Assembly: GCF_021538895.1 (NCBI RefSeq)
Contig: NZ_JADDRL010000056.1
Location: 1-58,085 of the forward strand
DNA length: 58,085 nt
From: Streptomyces olivochromogenes
Lineage (GTDB): Bacteria > Actinomycetota > Actinomycetes > Streptomycetales > Streptomycetaceae
Direction of reading: 5' to 3'
Position numbers and translations under genes: made by a program. Positions 8,058-16,566 of this stretch are shown one piece after another. The notes beneath the pieces were generated by a model, which saw only the letters and a list, made by a program, of their open reading frames with translations, did no database searches and was not told the DNA's origin. How positions within the stretch are numbered: the stretch's first letter is position 1; each line of letters opens with the position of its first letter.

Positions 8058-9872
8058 TTGACCACGACCCCGTCCGGCGGCCGTCACAGACGCCGGATAC
8101 GCCTTGCCCTGCCCCTTGCCGCCGCCGGTGTCGCCGCGGCCGTGACCGCGGCGCTGATGACCTCCTCCGCGGGCGCGGCCACCGCCGTGCCGACCCCGAA
8201 GGTCAAGCCGGCGATCGCCTCGACCTCGCTCGCCACCCTGGAGAAGCGCGTCGCCGGTGCGCTCGCCGGTGACGACACCGCCGGGCAGACGACCAAGAAG
8301 TCGTCCCTGAGCGCGAGCACGAACACCGCCACCGTCGACCCGAAGATCATCGGTGGCACGCAGACGACCATCACGACGGCGCCGTGGATGGCCCAGCTCT
8401 GGTACTACGACGACAAGGGCACCGCCGACGAGAGCGACGACCTCGGCTTCTTCTGCGGTGGCGCGGTCGTCTCGCCGACGAAGATCCTCACCGCCGCGCA
8501 CTGCGTCAAGGGCTACAACTGGGGCGCCAACGGCGCGGTCCTGACCGGCACTTCGCAGCTGCCGAGCACCGACAGCGCCGGCAACACGGACCTGCACGGC
8601 GGCACCGCCACCGCGGTCCTGCGCCAGTGGAACCACCCGTCGTACAACGCGACGACGATCGACAACGACATCGCCGTCCTCACCCTGGACTCCCCGGTCA
8701 AGGCCACGCCGATCCGGCCGACGACCTCCAGCGACACCGGCTCCTACGCGGCCGGCACCAGCGCCAAGGTCTACGGCTGGGGCCGCACCAGCTCCACCAG
8801 CCAGGACATCTCCGACACGCTGAAGACGGCCACGCTGCCGATCCAGTCGGACGCCACCTGCTCCGGCTTCTACGGCACGGACTTCGTCAAGGGCCACATG
8901 GTCTGCGCGGGCAACCCCGCCACCGGCAGCGACACCGGCACCACCTCCGCCTGCAACGGCGACTCCGGTGGTCCGCTCGTGGTCAATGGCCGCATCGTGG
9001 GCGTCGTTTCGTGGGGCGTCGTGGACTGCGTGCAGAAGGGCGCCTACAGCGTCTTCAGCAAGGTCAGCACCTACCTCGGTGCCGCCTACGCGCAGATCGC
9101 CGACGCGAACCTCAGCTACACGGACGGCAAGGCCGACCTGTGGGTGCGCAACGCCTCCAGCAAGACCGGCTACGAGAAGGACTCCAAGGGCTCGTCCCTC
9201 GGCGCCCGCATCTCCTGGGGCAACTGGGACGGCGTCAACGTCGTCCTGCAGACGGACCTGAACCGCGACGGCATCCAGGACCTGGTGGTCCGCGACAGCG
9301 GCACCGGTGACATCTACTGGATGCACTACGTGCTGGCGACCGGCAGCTGGTCCCAGACGAAGATCTTCACCGGCTGGAAGACCCGCACCCGCGTCATCAC
9401 CCCGGGCGACGTCACCGGCGACTACCTGCCCGACGTCCTGTCCGTCGACTCCGGCGGCACCCTGTGGCTCTACCCGGGCAAGGGCAACGGCACCTTCGCC
9501 GCCCGTGTCCAGGTCGGCACGGGCTGGAACCAGTACAACATGGTGCGCGGCCACGGCGACTTCAACGGCGACGGCAAGGCCGACCTGCTCGCGCGCAGCA
9601 AGAGCAACGGCGACCTGTACCTGTACCGGGGCACCGGCAAGGCCGGCGCTGGCGCCTTCTCGGCGCGCGTGAAGGTCCGCTCGGCCTGGACCGGCTACAA
9701 CGCCTTCGACGCCGTCGGTGACCTCTCCGGCGACGGCAAGGCCGACTTCCTGGCCCGTACGCCCGGCGGCACGCTCTACCTGTACAAGGGCACCGGCAAG
9801 GCGACCAGCGAGATTTTCGCCACAAGGATTTCGCTCGGCACCGGTTTCCAGCAGTACGACATCTTCGGCTGA
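8058..9872 (+). CDS. Secreted trypsin-like serine protease with FG-GAP repeats
   Basis: The TTG at 8058 is preferred (GGGGGGA at 8046-8052, 5-nt spacing) and gives 604 residues starting MTTTPSGGRHRRRIRLALPL, a twin-charged signal peptide with cleavage near AGAATA (about 40). A propeptide runs to about 96, and the mature chymotrypsin-fold domain begins at IIGG (97-100). The catalytic triad is visible: H148 in TAAHCV, D204 in NDIAVL and S303 in CNGDSGGPL. From about 370 to the end are FG-GAP/VCBS-type repeats with calcium-loop patterns such as DLNRDGIQDL, DFNGDGKADL and DLSGDGKADF, usually adhesive beta-propeller blades. It probably degrades extracellular protein or cell-surface targets. Flanked by terminators, so a single-gene unit. 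Confidence 0.9.
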   Translation: MTTTPSGGRHRRRIRLALPLAAAGVAAAVTAALMTSSAGAATAVPTPKVKPAIASTSLATLEKRVAGALAGDDTAGQTTKKSSLSASTNTATVDPKIIGGTQTTITTAPWMAQLWYYDDKGTADESDDLGFFCGGAVVSPTKILTAAHCVKGYNWGANGAVLTGTSQLPSTDSAGNTDLHGGTATAVLRQWNHPSYNATTIDNDIAVLTLDSPVKATPIRPTTSSDTGSYAAGTSAKVYGWGRTSSTSQDISDTLKTATLPIQSDATCSGFYGTDFVKGHMVCAGNPATGSDTGTTSACNGDSGGPLVVNGRIVGVVSWGVVDCVQKGAYSVFSKVSTYLGAAYAQIADANLSYTDGKADLWVRNASSKTGYEKDSKGSSLGARISWGNWDGVNVVLQTDLNRDGIQDLVVRDSGTGDIYWMHYVLATGSWSQTKIFTGWKTRTRVITPGDVTGDYLPDVLSVDSGGTLWLYPGKGNGTFAARVQVGTGWNQYNMVRGHGDFNGDGKADLLARSKSNGDLYLYRGTGKAGAGAFSARVKVRSAWTGYNAFDAVGDLSGDGKADFLARTPGGTLYLYKGTGKATSEIFATRISLGTGFQQYDIFG

Positions 9873-9910
9873 AACAGCAGGTGAGCGGGGTACGCCCGAC
9901 TCACCCGGTC

Positions 9911-9952
9911 ACGCCCGGTGCCCACCGCCTTCACGCGGTGGGCACCGGGCGT
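9911..9952 (+). terminator. Protease gene terminator
   Basis: A perfect 18-bp stem (9911-9928 with 9935-9952) closes the loop CTTCAC, 38 bp after the protease stop. There is no T tract, which is common for Streptomyces terminators. Confidence 0.85.
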
Positions 9953-10080
9953 TGTGCAACCCTTTGCCGAGTTTCTCCGTCTGACCCGACGGGGTGACGA
10001 TAGTGCCGTACAGGTCAAAAGTGGCCATGTCCGACCGTGACGGCAGGGGGTAACCGACCGGACGAGAAGCTGAGGAGCAC

Positions 10081-11259
10081 ATGTCTGCCGAGAGCACGCC
10101 GGAGCCCGGCACATCCGAGCCCGGCATATCCGCGCCCGACGCATCCGAGCCCGGGATGCCCGGGTCCACCGCGAGCGGTCCGTCGCGTCGTGGCAAGGGG
10201 CGGCGCCGCAAGCCCCCCAGCCCGCGCAGCAAGGCCCTGCGGATCACCGCCTGGACTGCCGCGGGTGTCGTGGTGCTGGGCGGAGCCGGCGCCGGATATC
10301 TGTTCGTCAAGCTCAACGGCAACATCAAGAGCATCGACATCAACCAGGCCCTGGGCACCCAGCGGCCGGTGAAGGTCGACAACGGCTCCGAGAACATCCT
10401 GGTCCTCGGCTCGGACACCCGCTCGGGCAGCAACAAGAAGCTCGGCGGCGGCGCCGACGACGGCAGCGCCCGCTCCGACACGGCCATGATCGTCCACGTG
10501 TACGAGGGCCACAAGAAGGCGAGCGTCGTCTCCATCCCCCGCGACACGCTCATCGACCGCCCCGGGTGCACCGACACCAAGGGCAACGCGTACCCCGCCG
10601 CGTCCGGCGTGATGTTCAACTCCGCCTACTCCACCGGCGGCGCGGCCTGCGCGGTGAAGACCGTCGAGGCGCTCACCGGCATCCGCATGGACCACTATCT
10701 GGAGGTCGACTTCAGAGGCTTCCAGAAGCTCATCGACGACCTCGGCGGCGTCACGGTCACCACGACCAAGAACATCGAGGACGCCCAGAGTCACCTGCAC
10801 CTCAAGGCCGGCACGCACAACCTCGACGGCGAGCAGGCCCTCGGTCTGGTCCGCACCCGGCACGGTGTCGGCGACGGCTCCGACCTCGGCCGCATCCAGC
10901 TCCAGCAGGCGTTCATCAAGGCGCTGATCGACCAGGTCAAGCACGTCGGCGTCTTCACCAGCCCCAAGAAGCTGTTCGACCTCGCCGACACCGCCACCAA
11001 GGCCGTCACCACCGACTCCGACCTCGGCTCGGTGAACTCCCTGATGGACTTCGCGAACGGTCTCAAGGGCATCGGCTCCTCGCACATGAAGATGGTGACG
11101 ATGCCGGTGCAGTACGACCCGGCCAATCCCAACCGCGTGGTCCTGGCGAAGGCCAAGGCGCAGCTGGTCTGGGACGCCCTCAAGAACGACCGGCCGATCC
11201 CGGCCGGCGCCACGAAGGGCACGGCCACGGGCGGGGCCAAGGGCGTCGTGACCCCGTAG
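10081..11259 (+). CDS. LCP (LytR-CpsA-Psr) family cell-wall ligase
   Basis: The family transfers lipid-linked glycopolymers such as teichoic or teichuronic acids onto peptidoglycan at the outer face of the membrane. This 392-residue protein has a Ser/Glu/Pro-rich cytoplasmic N-terminus with SEPG-like repeats, a basic RRGKGRRRK stretch, one membrane span (about 54-76) and then the LCP domain. LCP signatures: ENILVLGSDTRSG, the Asp in RSDTAMIVHV, IPRDTLI, the central LEVDFRGFQKLIDDLGGV, and the substrate Arg motif LDGEQALGLVRTRH. The start ATG follows GAGGAG. It stands alone between the protease and rpmE, and the precise polymer cannot be told. Confidence 0.9.
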   Translation: MSAESTPEPGTSEPGISAPDASEPGMPGSTASGPSRRGKGRRRKPPSPRSKALRITAWTAAGVVVLGGAGAGYLFVKLNGNIKSIDINQALGTQRPVKVDNGSENILVLGSDTRSGSNKKLGGGADDGSARSDTAMIVHVYEGHKKASVVSIPRDTLIDRPGCTDTKGNAYPAASGVMFNSAYSTGGAACAVKTVEALTGIRMDHYLEVDFRGFQKLIDDLGGVTVTTTKNIEDAQSHLHLKAGTHNLDGEQALGLVRTRHGVGDGSDLGRIQLQQAFIKALIDQVKHVGVFTSPKKLFDLADTATKAVTTDSDLGSVNSLMDFANGLKGIGSSHMKMVTMPVQYDPANPNRVVLAKAKAQLVWDALKNDRPIPAGATKGTATGGAKGVVTP

Positions 11260-11420
11260 GGGCACGTCCTGACCCCGTGGGGACCCGTAGGGAATAGATC
11301 ATCCCGGTACCCGGTTTTGGGGGATGGCGCCAGTCCTGGCAGACTGGTACGTCGGCTCCGGTTCACGCCTCCGCATCCCGCGGCTGCGACCCGGCGCCCT
11401 CCCGAAATCTAGGAGACACC

Positions 11421-11642
11421 TTGAAGCGCGACATCCACCCCGAGTACGTCGAGACGCAGGTCAGCTGCACCTGCGGCGCGTCGTTCACCACCCGTAGCAC
11501 CATCGCGTCCGGCACCGTCCGGGCCGAGGTCTGCTCCGAGTGCCACCCGTTCTACACGGGCAAGCAGAAGATCCTCGACACCGGTGGCCGTGTGGCCCGC
11601 TTCGAGGCCCGCTTCGGCAAGGCCGCCGGCTCCAAGAAGTAG
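11421..11642 (+). CDS. rpmE: 50S ribosomal protein L31 (zinc-binding type)
   Basis: 73-residue ribosomal protein starting at TTG 11421 after TAGGAGACACC. It keeps the zinc-type signature: Cys in SCTCGASF and the CSECHPF pair, then the conserved YTGKQKILDTGGRVARFEARFG tail. Streptomyces also carry zinc-free L31 paralogues under zinc control elsewhere, so this is the zinc-replete form (family knowledge). It is followed by a terminator-like hairpin before prfA. Confidence 0.96.
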   Translation: MKRDIHPEYVETQVSCTCGASFTTRSTIASGTVRAEVCSECHPFYTGKQKILDTGGRVARFEARFGKAAGSKK

Positions 11643-11654
11643 CGAGCCCCATTT

Positions 11655-11707
11655 CGCCGGTCCACGGCCGTATCCCTTTGCCGGGGTGCGCCGGGACCGG
11701 CGTTTTT
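11655..11707 (+). terminator. Hairpin with T tract after rpmE
   Basis: CGCCGGTCC (11655-11663) pairs with GGACCGGCG (11694-11702), followed directly by TTTTT (11703-11707). The 30-nt loop is long, but the T tract makes this a probable intrinsic or partial terminator only 44 bp before the prfA start. Confidence 0.7.
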
Positions 11708-11750
11708 GGTCGCCCGCCTTCCCCTTCCCGAGCAGTACAGGAGCCGAAAG

Positions 11751-12827
11751 ATGTTCGAGGCCGTCGAGGAACTCGTCGGTGAGCACGCCGACCTGGAGAC
11801 GAAGCTCGCCGACCCGTCGGTCCATGCCGACCAGGCCAACGCGCGCAAGCTGAACAAGCGCTACGCCGAGCTCACTCCCATCGTCGCCACGTACCGCTCC
11901 TGGAAGCAGACCGGCGACGACATCGAGACCGCACGCGAACTCGCGGCCGACGACCCCGACTTCGCGGCCGAGGTCAAGGAGCTGGACAAGCAGCGCGGCG
12001 AGCTGACCGAGAAGCTGCGGCTGCTGCTCGTCCCGCGCGACCCCAGCGACGACAAGGACGTCATCCTGGAGATCAAGGCGGGCGCGGGCGGCGACGAGTC
12101 CGCCCTGTTCGCCGGCGATCTGCTGCGGATGTACCTGCGCTACGCCGAGCGCGTGGGGTGGAAGACCGAGATCATCGACTCCACCGAGTCCGAGCTCGGC
12201 GGCTACAAGGACGTCCAGGTCGCCGTGAAGACCAAGGGCGGCCAGGGTGCCACCGAGCCCGGCCAGGGCGTGTGGGCCCGGCTGAAGTACGAGGGCGGTG
12301 TGCACCGCGTGCAGCGTGTGCCGGCCACCGAGTCCCAGGGCCGTATCCACACCTCCGCCGCCGGTGTGCTGGTCACGCCCGAGGCCGAGGAGGTCGACGT
12401 CGAGATCAACCCGAACGACCTTCGGATCGACGTCTACCGCTCCTCCGGCCCCGGCGGCCAGTCCGTCAACACGACCGACTCCGCGGTGCGCATCACGCAC
12501 ATTCCCACCGGAGTCGTCGCTTCCTGCCAGAACGAGAAGAGCCAGCTGCAGAACAAGGAGCAGGCTCTGCGTATCCTGCGCTCCAGGCTGCTCGCGGCGG
12601 CGCAGGAGGAGGCGGAGCGGGAAGCCGCCGACGCCCGCCGCAGCCAGGTTCGCACCGTCGACCGCTCCGAGAAGATCCGTACGTACAACTTCCCGGAGAA
12701 TCGCATTTCGGACCACCGCGTCGGCTTCAAGGCGTACAACCTTGACCAGGTCCTGGACGGGGACCTCGCCGCGGTGATCCAGGCCTGCGTCGACGCGGAC
12801 TCGGCGGCGAAGCTGGCAGCCGCGTAA
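11751..12827 (+). CDS. prfA: Peptide chain release factor 1
   Basis: Recognises UAA/UAG stop codons and releases the nascent peptide. The ATG at 11751 (MFEAVEELVGEHADLE, 358 residues) is preceded by CAGGAG and matches the usual N-terminus. An in-frame extension upstream overlaps the terminator and is not used. The catalytic GGQ is at 235-237 within SGPGGQSVNTTDSAVRI; the recognition-loop region is RVPATESQGRIHTSAA. prmC, which methylates this Gln, follows 31 bp downstream, a widely conserved pairing. Confidence 0.97.
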   Translation: MFEAVEELVGEHADLETKLADPSVHADQANARKLNKRYAELTPIVATYRSWKQTGDDIETARELAADDPDFAAEVKELDKQRGELTEKLRLLLVPRDPSDDKDVILEIKAGAGGDESALFAGDLLRMYLRYAERVGWKTEIIDSTESELGGYKDVQVAVKTKGGQGATEPGQGVWARLKYEGGVHRVQRVPATESQGRIHTSAAGVLVTPEAEEVDVEINPNDLRIDVYRSSGPGGQSVNTTDSAVRITHIPTGVVASCQNEKSQLQNKEQALRILRSRLLAAAQEEAEREAADARRSQVRTVDRSEKIRTYNFPENRISDHRVGFKAYNLDQVLDGDLAAVIQACVDADSAAKLAAA

Positions 12828-12858
12828 CGGTACGGACGAGTACTTCCGGAGGACTTGC

Positions 12859-13704
12859 GTGAACCTGCTGCTCGCGGAGGTGGCCCAGGCCACCCAGCGG
12901 CTGGCCGACGCCGGCGTGCCCTCGCCGCGCAACGACGCGGAGGAGCTCGCCGCGTTCGTGCACGGCGTGAAGCGGGGCGCGCTGCACTCCGTGAAGGACT
13001 CCGACTTCGACGCCCGGTACTGGGAGGCCATCGCCCGGCGTGAGCAGCGCGAGCCGCTGCAGCACATCACCGGGCTGGCCTACTTCCGGTACCTGGAGCT
13101 CCAGGTCGGTCCGGGCGTCTTCGTGCCGCGGCCGGAGACCGAGTCGGTGGTCGGCTGGGCCATAGACGCCGTGCGCGCCATGGACGTGGTCGAGCCGCTC
13201 ATCGTCGACCTGTGCACCGGCTCCGGTGCCATCGCGCTGGCCCTCGCCCAGGAGGTCCCGCGCTCGCGCGTGCACGCCGTGGAGCTGTCCGAGGAAGCCC
13301 TCCAGTGGACGCGCAAGAACGTCGAGGGGTCCAGGGTCGACCTGCGCCAGGGCGACGCCCTGGACGCCTTCCGGGACCTCGACGGGCAGGTCGACCTCGT
13401 CATCTCCAATCCGCCGTACATCCCGCTGACCGAATGGGAGTACGTCGCCCCGGAGGCCCGTGACTACGACCCGGAGCTCGCGTTGTTCTCCGGCGAGGAC
13501 GGCCTCGACCTGATCCGCGGCCTGGAGCGCACCGCGCACCGGCTGCTGCGGCCCGGCGGTGTCGTCGTGATCGAGCACGCCGACACCCAGGGTGGCCAGG
13601 TGCCGTGGATCTTCACCGAGGAGCGGGGCTGGGCCGACGCGGCCGACCACCCCGACCTCAACAAGCGCCCACGGTTCGCAACCGCCCGCCGGGCGCTGCC
13701 GTGA
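12859..13704 (+). CDS. prmC: Peptide chain release factor N5-glutamine methyltransferase
   Basis: S-adenosylmethionine-dependent enzyme that methylates the GGQ glutamine of release factors. It starts at GTG 12859 after GGAGGA and is 281 residues long. An N-terminal helical domain of about 75 residues precedes the Rossmann methyltransferase fold with VDLCTGSGAIALAL (SAM binding) and the catalytic N184-P-P-Y187 in DLVISNPPYIP. It is directly downstream of prfA in the same operon. Confidence 0.95.
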   Translation: MNLLLAEVAQATQRLADAGVPSPRNDAEELAAFVHGVKRGALHSVKDSDFDARYWEAIARREQREPLQHITGLAYFRYLELQVGPGVFVPRPETESVVGWAIDAVRAMDVVEPLIVDLCTGSGAIALALAQEVPRSRVHAVELSEEALQWTRKNVEGSRVDLRQGDALDAFRDLDGQVDLVISNPPYIPLTEWEYVAPEARDYDPELALFSGEDGLDLIRGLERTAHRLLRPGGVVVIEHADTQGGQVPWIFTEERGWADAADHPDLNKRPRFATARRALP

Positions 13705-13721
13705 GCACCCCGCCGACAGTG

Positions 13722-13757
13722 TTTTCTGTGGTTTCTGTGGTTTCTGTGGTTTCTGTG
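13722..13757. repeat. 4 x 9-bp tandem repeat (GTTTCTGTG)
   Basis: Four consecutive 9-mers at 13722-13757 (the first reads TTTTCTGTG), followed by a degenerate TTTGCTGTAG. The array is far less GC-rich than its surroundings and lies wholly in the 97-bp gap between prmC and the Sua5-like gene. Confidence 0.85.
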
Positions 13758-13801
13758 TTTGCTGTAGTCCCGCATTACGTGTACGAGGAGGCCCGCTAGA
13801 C

Positions 13802-14449
13802 ATGGCACGGCGATACGACACCAACGACGCGACCGACCGCGTGACGGGTCTGCGCGAAGCCGCGTCCGCGGTCCGCCGTGGCGAACTCGTGGTGCTGCCG
13901 ACGGACACGCTGTACGGCATCGGCGCCGACGCGTTCTCCTCGGAGGCCGTCGCCGACCTCCTGGCGGCCAAGGGGCGGGGCCGCAACATGCCCACCCCCG
14001 TGCTGATCGGCTCCCCGAACACGCTGCACGGGCTCGTCACGGACTTCTCCGAGCTCGCCTGGGAGCTGGTCGACGCCTTCTGGCCGGGCGGTCTCACGCT
14101 CGTCGCCCGGCACCAGCCGTCCCTGCAGTGGGACCTCGGGGACACCCGTGGCACCGTCGCCGTGCGCATGCCGCTGCACCCGGTCGCCATCGAGCTGCTG
14201 ACCGACGTCGGCCCGATGGCCGTGTCGTCGGCGAACCTGACCGGCCACCCGGCGCCGGAGGACTGCGACGCCGCCCAGCAGATGCTCGGCGACTCCGTCT
14301 CCGTCTACCTGGACGGCGGCCCGACCCCCGGCAACGTGGCGTCGTCGATCGTCGACGTCACCGGCGACGTGCCGCTGCTGCTGCGCGCGGGCGCGATCAC
14401 GGCGGAGGAGCTGCGGAAGGTCGTACCCGACCTTGAGGTGGCGAATTGA
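13802..14449 (+). CDS. L-threonylcarbamoyladenylate synthase (Sua5/YwlC/TsaC family)
   Basis: Makes threonylcarbamoyl-AMP from threonine, bicarbonate and ATP for the t6A37 modification of ANN-decoding tRNAs. The ATG at 13802 (MARRYDTNDATDRV, 215 residues) follows GAGGAGG. An upstream in-frame extension would cross the 9-bp repeat and is rejected. YrdC-domain features: LPTDTLYGIGADAF, the basic KGRGRNMPTPVLIG loop, AVRMPLHP and the nucleotide motif AVSSANLTGHP. At 215 residues it is the short form, without the C-terminal Sua5 domain. Confidence 0.93.
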   Translation: MARRYDTNDATDRVTGLREAASAVRRGELVVLPTDTLYGIGADAFSSEAVADLLAAKGRGRNMPTPVLIGSPNTLHGLVTDFSELAWELVDAFWPGGLTLVARHQPSLQWDLGDTRGTVAVRMPLHPVAIELLTDVGPMAVSSANLTGHPAPEDCDAAQQMLGDSVSVYLDGGPTPGNVASSIVDVTGDVPLLLRAGAITAEELRKVVPDLEVAN

Positions 14450-14461
14450 CAGCCCCTGAAT

Positions 14462-14501
14462 CCCCCAAGCTCTCGACTTCGCTCGAGCAGGGGGCACCCC
14501 C
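14462..14501. repeat. Dispersed palindromic element, copy A
   Basis: CCCCCAAGCTCTCG at the left, ACTTCG centre, CTCGAGCAGGGGG, then CACCCCC. The left CCCCC and central GGGGG, and the AGCTCTCGA/CTCGAGC arms, can fold into a hairpin. Related copies lie at 29856-29896 (reverse), 57996-58026 and 58053-58085, with a variant at 26816-26843. This copy abuts the ATG at 14502, so its GGGGG becomes the probable Shine-Dalgarno sequence. Confidence 0.85.
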
Positions 14502-15164
14502 ATGCGTGGCATAGGCAACGGGGAACGTGCCGCGGAGATCACGACCACCTTCGTCGGGCTTCCGCGCGACTGCTTCCGGATCCTCCACGTCAGCACCGGC
14601 AACGTGTGCCGCTCGCCGATCACCGAGCGGCTGACCCGCCATTTCGTGACGCAGCGGCTCGGCGTGCTCGGCGGCGCGCTGATCGTGGAGAGCGCGGGCA
14701 CCTGGGGCCACGAGGGCGCGCCCATGGAGGCCAACGCGGAGGCCGTGCTGGCCGACTTCGGCGCGGACGCCTCCGGCTTCGTCGGCCGGGAGCTCCTGGA
14801 CGAGCACGTCATCATGGCCGACCTCGTGCTGACGGCCACCCGCGACCACCGCGCCCAGGTCATCTCCATGGGCCACTCGGCGGGCCTGCGCACCTTCACG
14901 CTGAAGGAGTTCACCCGCCTGGTGCGCGCCATAGACCCGGCCACCCTGCCGCCCCTGGAGGACGGCGTGGTGGCCCGCGCCCGCGCCCTGGTCCGCGCCG
15001 CCGCGGCGCTGCGCGGCTGGCTGCTGGCCCCCACGGCGGAGGCCGACGAGGTGTACGACCCGTACGGCGCGCCGCTGACGTTCTTCCGTTCGGTCGGCGA
15101 CGAGATACACCAGGCGCTGGATCCGGTGGTCACGGCGCTGACGGGGGTCGCCGCGCGGACGTGA
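14502..15164 (+). CDS. Low-molecular-weight protein tyrosine phosphatase homologue with Ser at the nucleophile position
   Basis: 220 residues. The phosphate loop reads HVSTGNVCRSPITERL. In active enzymes of the family the motif is V-C-x-G-N-x-C-R-S-P; here the first Cys, the nucleophile of CX5R, is S31, while the second Cys (C36), R37 and S38 are kept. The general-acid DPYG motif is also present (VYDPYGAPL). The fold is therefore clear, but normal cysteinyl-phosphate catalysis is not expected. A binding (pseudophosphatase) role is inferred. The region between the P-loop and DPYG carries the usual ADLVLTATRDHRAQV. No independent Shine-Dalgarno is visible other than the G run of repeat copy A. 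Confidence 0.85.
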   Translation: MRGIGNGERAAEITTTFVGLPRDCFRILHVSTGNVCRSPITERLTRHFVTQRLGVLGGALIVESAGTWGHEGAPMEANAEAVLADFGADASGFVGRELLDEHVIMADLVLTATRDHRAQVISMGHSAGLRTFTLKEFTRLVRAIDPATLPPLEDGVVARARALVRAAAALRGWLLAPTAEADEVYDPYGAPLTFFRSVGDEIHQALDPVVTALTGVAART

Positions 15165-15327
15165 CGCGGGCGACCCCGCCGCCCTTCGGGACGGCGTGGT
15201 GGCCCGCGTCCCCGCCGAAGCGACTGTCCGGGGCGGCGAGCGCACCGGTGGCCGAAGCCGCCGCGCAGGGCGCGCGGACCGGGCCTACATTGGACCTACG
15301 TCACCGTCGACCGCCCGGGAGCCCGCC

Positions 15328-16566
15328 ATGTCGGTCACCCATACCCTTGAGACCGATGTCCTGCGGCGGCAGGACCCCGAGCTGGCCGGAATCCTGCTGG
15401 GTGAGCTCGACCGGCAGTCGACGTCGCTGCAGCTGATCGCCGCCGAGAACTTCACGTCCCCGGCGGTGCTGGCCGCGCTGGGCTCGCCGCTGGCCAACAA
15501 GTACGCCGAGGGGTATCCCGGGGCCCGTCACCACGGCGGCTGCGAGATCGTCGACGTCGCCGAGCGCCTCGCGGTCGAACGGGCCAAGGCGCTGTTCGGC
15601 GCCGCCCACGCCAACGTCCAGTCGCACTCGGGGTCCTCCGCGGTGCTGGCCGCGTACGCCACCCTGCTGCGGCCCGGCGACACCGTCCTCGCCCTCGGGC
15701 TGCCGTACGGCGGCCACCTCACGCACGGCTCCCCGGCGAACTTCTCCGGCCGCTGGTTCGACTTCGTCGGCTACGGCGTCGACGCGGAGACCGGCCTCAT
15801 CGATCACGACCAGGTGCGCACCCTGGCCCGTACCCGCAGGCCCAAGGCCATCGTGTGCGGCTCCATCGCCTACCCGCGCCACATCGACTACGCCTTCTTC
15901 CGGGAGGTCGCCGACGAGGTCGGCGCCTTCCTCATCGCCGACGCCGCGCACCCCATCGGCCTGGTCGCCGGGGGAGCGGCGCCCAACCCGGTCCCGTACG
16001 CCGACATCGTGTGCGCCACCACCCACAAGGTGCTGCGCGGCCCGCGTGGCGGGATGATCCTGTGCGGCGCGGAGCTGGCCGAGCGCGTCGACCGGGCCGT
16101 GTTTCCTTTCACACAGGGCGGCGCCCAGATGCACACCATCGCCGCGAAGGCCGTCGCGTTCGGCGAGGCGGCGACCCCGGCCTTCGCCGCGTACGCCCAC
16201 CAGGTCGTCGCCAACGCCCGGGTGCTGGCGTCCGAGCTGGCCGACGAGGGTTTCCACGTCACCACCGGCGGCACCGACACCCACCTGATCACCGCCGACC
16301 CGGGGCCGCTCGGACTCGACGGCCGCGCCGCACGCGGCCGGCTCGCGGCCGCCGGGATGGTGCTGGACTGCTGCGCACTGCCGCACGGGGACTCCCGCGG
16401 GCTGCGCCTGGGCACGGCCGCGGTGACCACGCAGGGCATGGGGGAGCCGGAGATGGCACGCATAGCGGTGCTGATGGCGGGGGTGCTGCGAAGTGAGATC
16501 GACAGCACAGGGGCGCGTGACGAGGTGCGCGAGCTGGCCGGTAGATTTCCGCCGTATCCCGGCTGA
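15328..16566 (+). CDS. glyA: Serine hydroxymethyltransferase paralogue
   Basis: PLP enzyme of the SHMT family (serine plus tetrahydrofolate to glycine). The ATG at 15328 (MSVTHTLETDVLRRQDPE, 412 residues) is chosen over an upstream in-frame GTG because GGGAG precedes it and family members start here. Signatures: LIAAENFTSPAVLAALGS, NKYAEGYPGARHHGGCE and the PLP lysine K234 in TTHKVLRGPRGG. The usual DMAHIAGLxAAGxHPSP segment is changed to DAAHPIGLVAGGAAPNP, so this looks like a divergent second copy rather than the main folate enzyme. Substrate preference may differ. Confidence 0.85.
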   Translation: MSVTHTLETDVLRRQDPELAGILLGELDRQSTSLQLIAAENFTSPAVLAALGSPLANKYAEGYPGARHHGGCEIVDVAERLAVERAKALFGAAHANVQSHSGSSAVLAAYATLLRPGDTVLALGLPYGGHLTHGSPANFSGRWFDFVGYGVDAETGLIDHDQVRTLARTRRPKAIVCGSIAYPRHIDYAFFREVADEVGAFLIADAAHPIGLVAGGAAPNPVPYADIVCATTHKVLRGPRGGMILCGAELAERVDRAVFPFTQGGAQMHTIAAKAVAFGEAATPAFAAYAHQVVANARVLASELADEGFHVTTGGTDTHLITADPGPLGLDGRAARGRLAAAGMVLDCCALPHGDSRGLRLGTAAVTTQGMGEPEMARIAVLMAGVLRSEIDSTGARDEVRELAGRFPPYPG

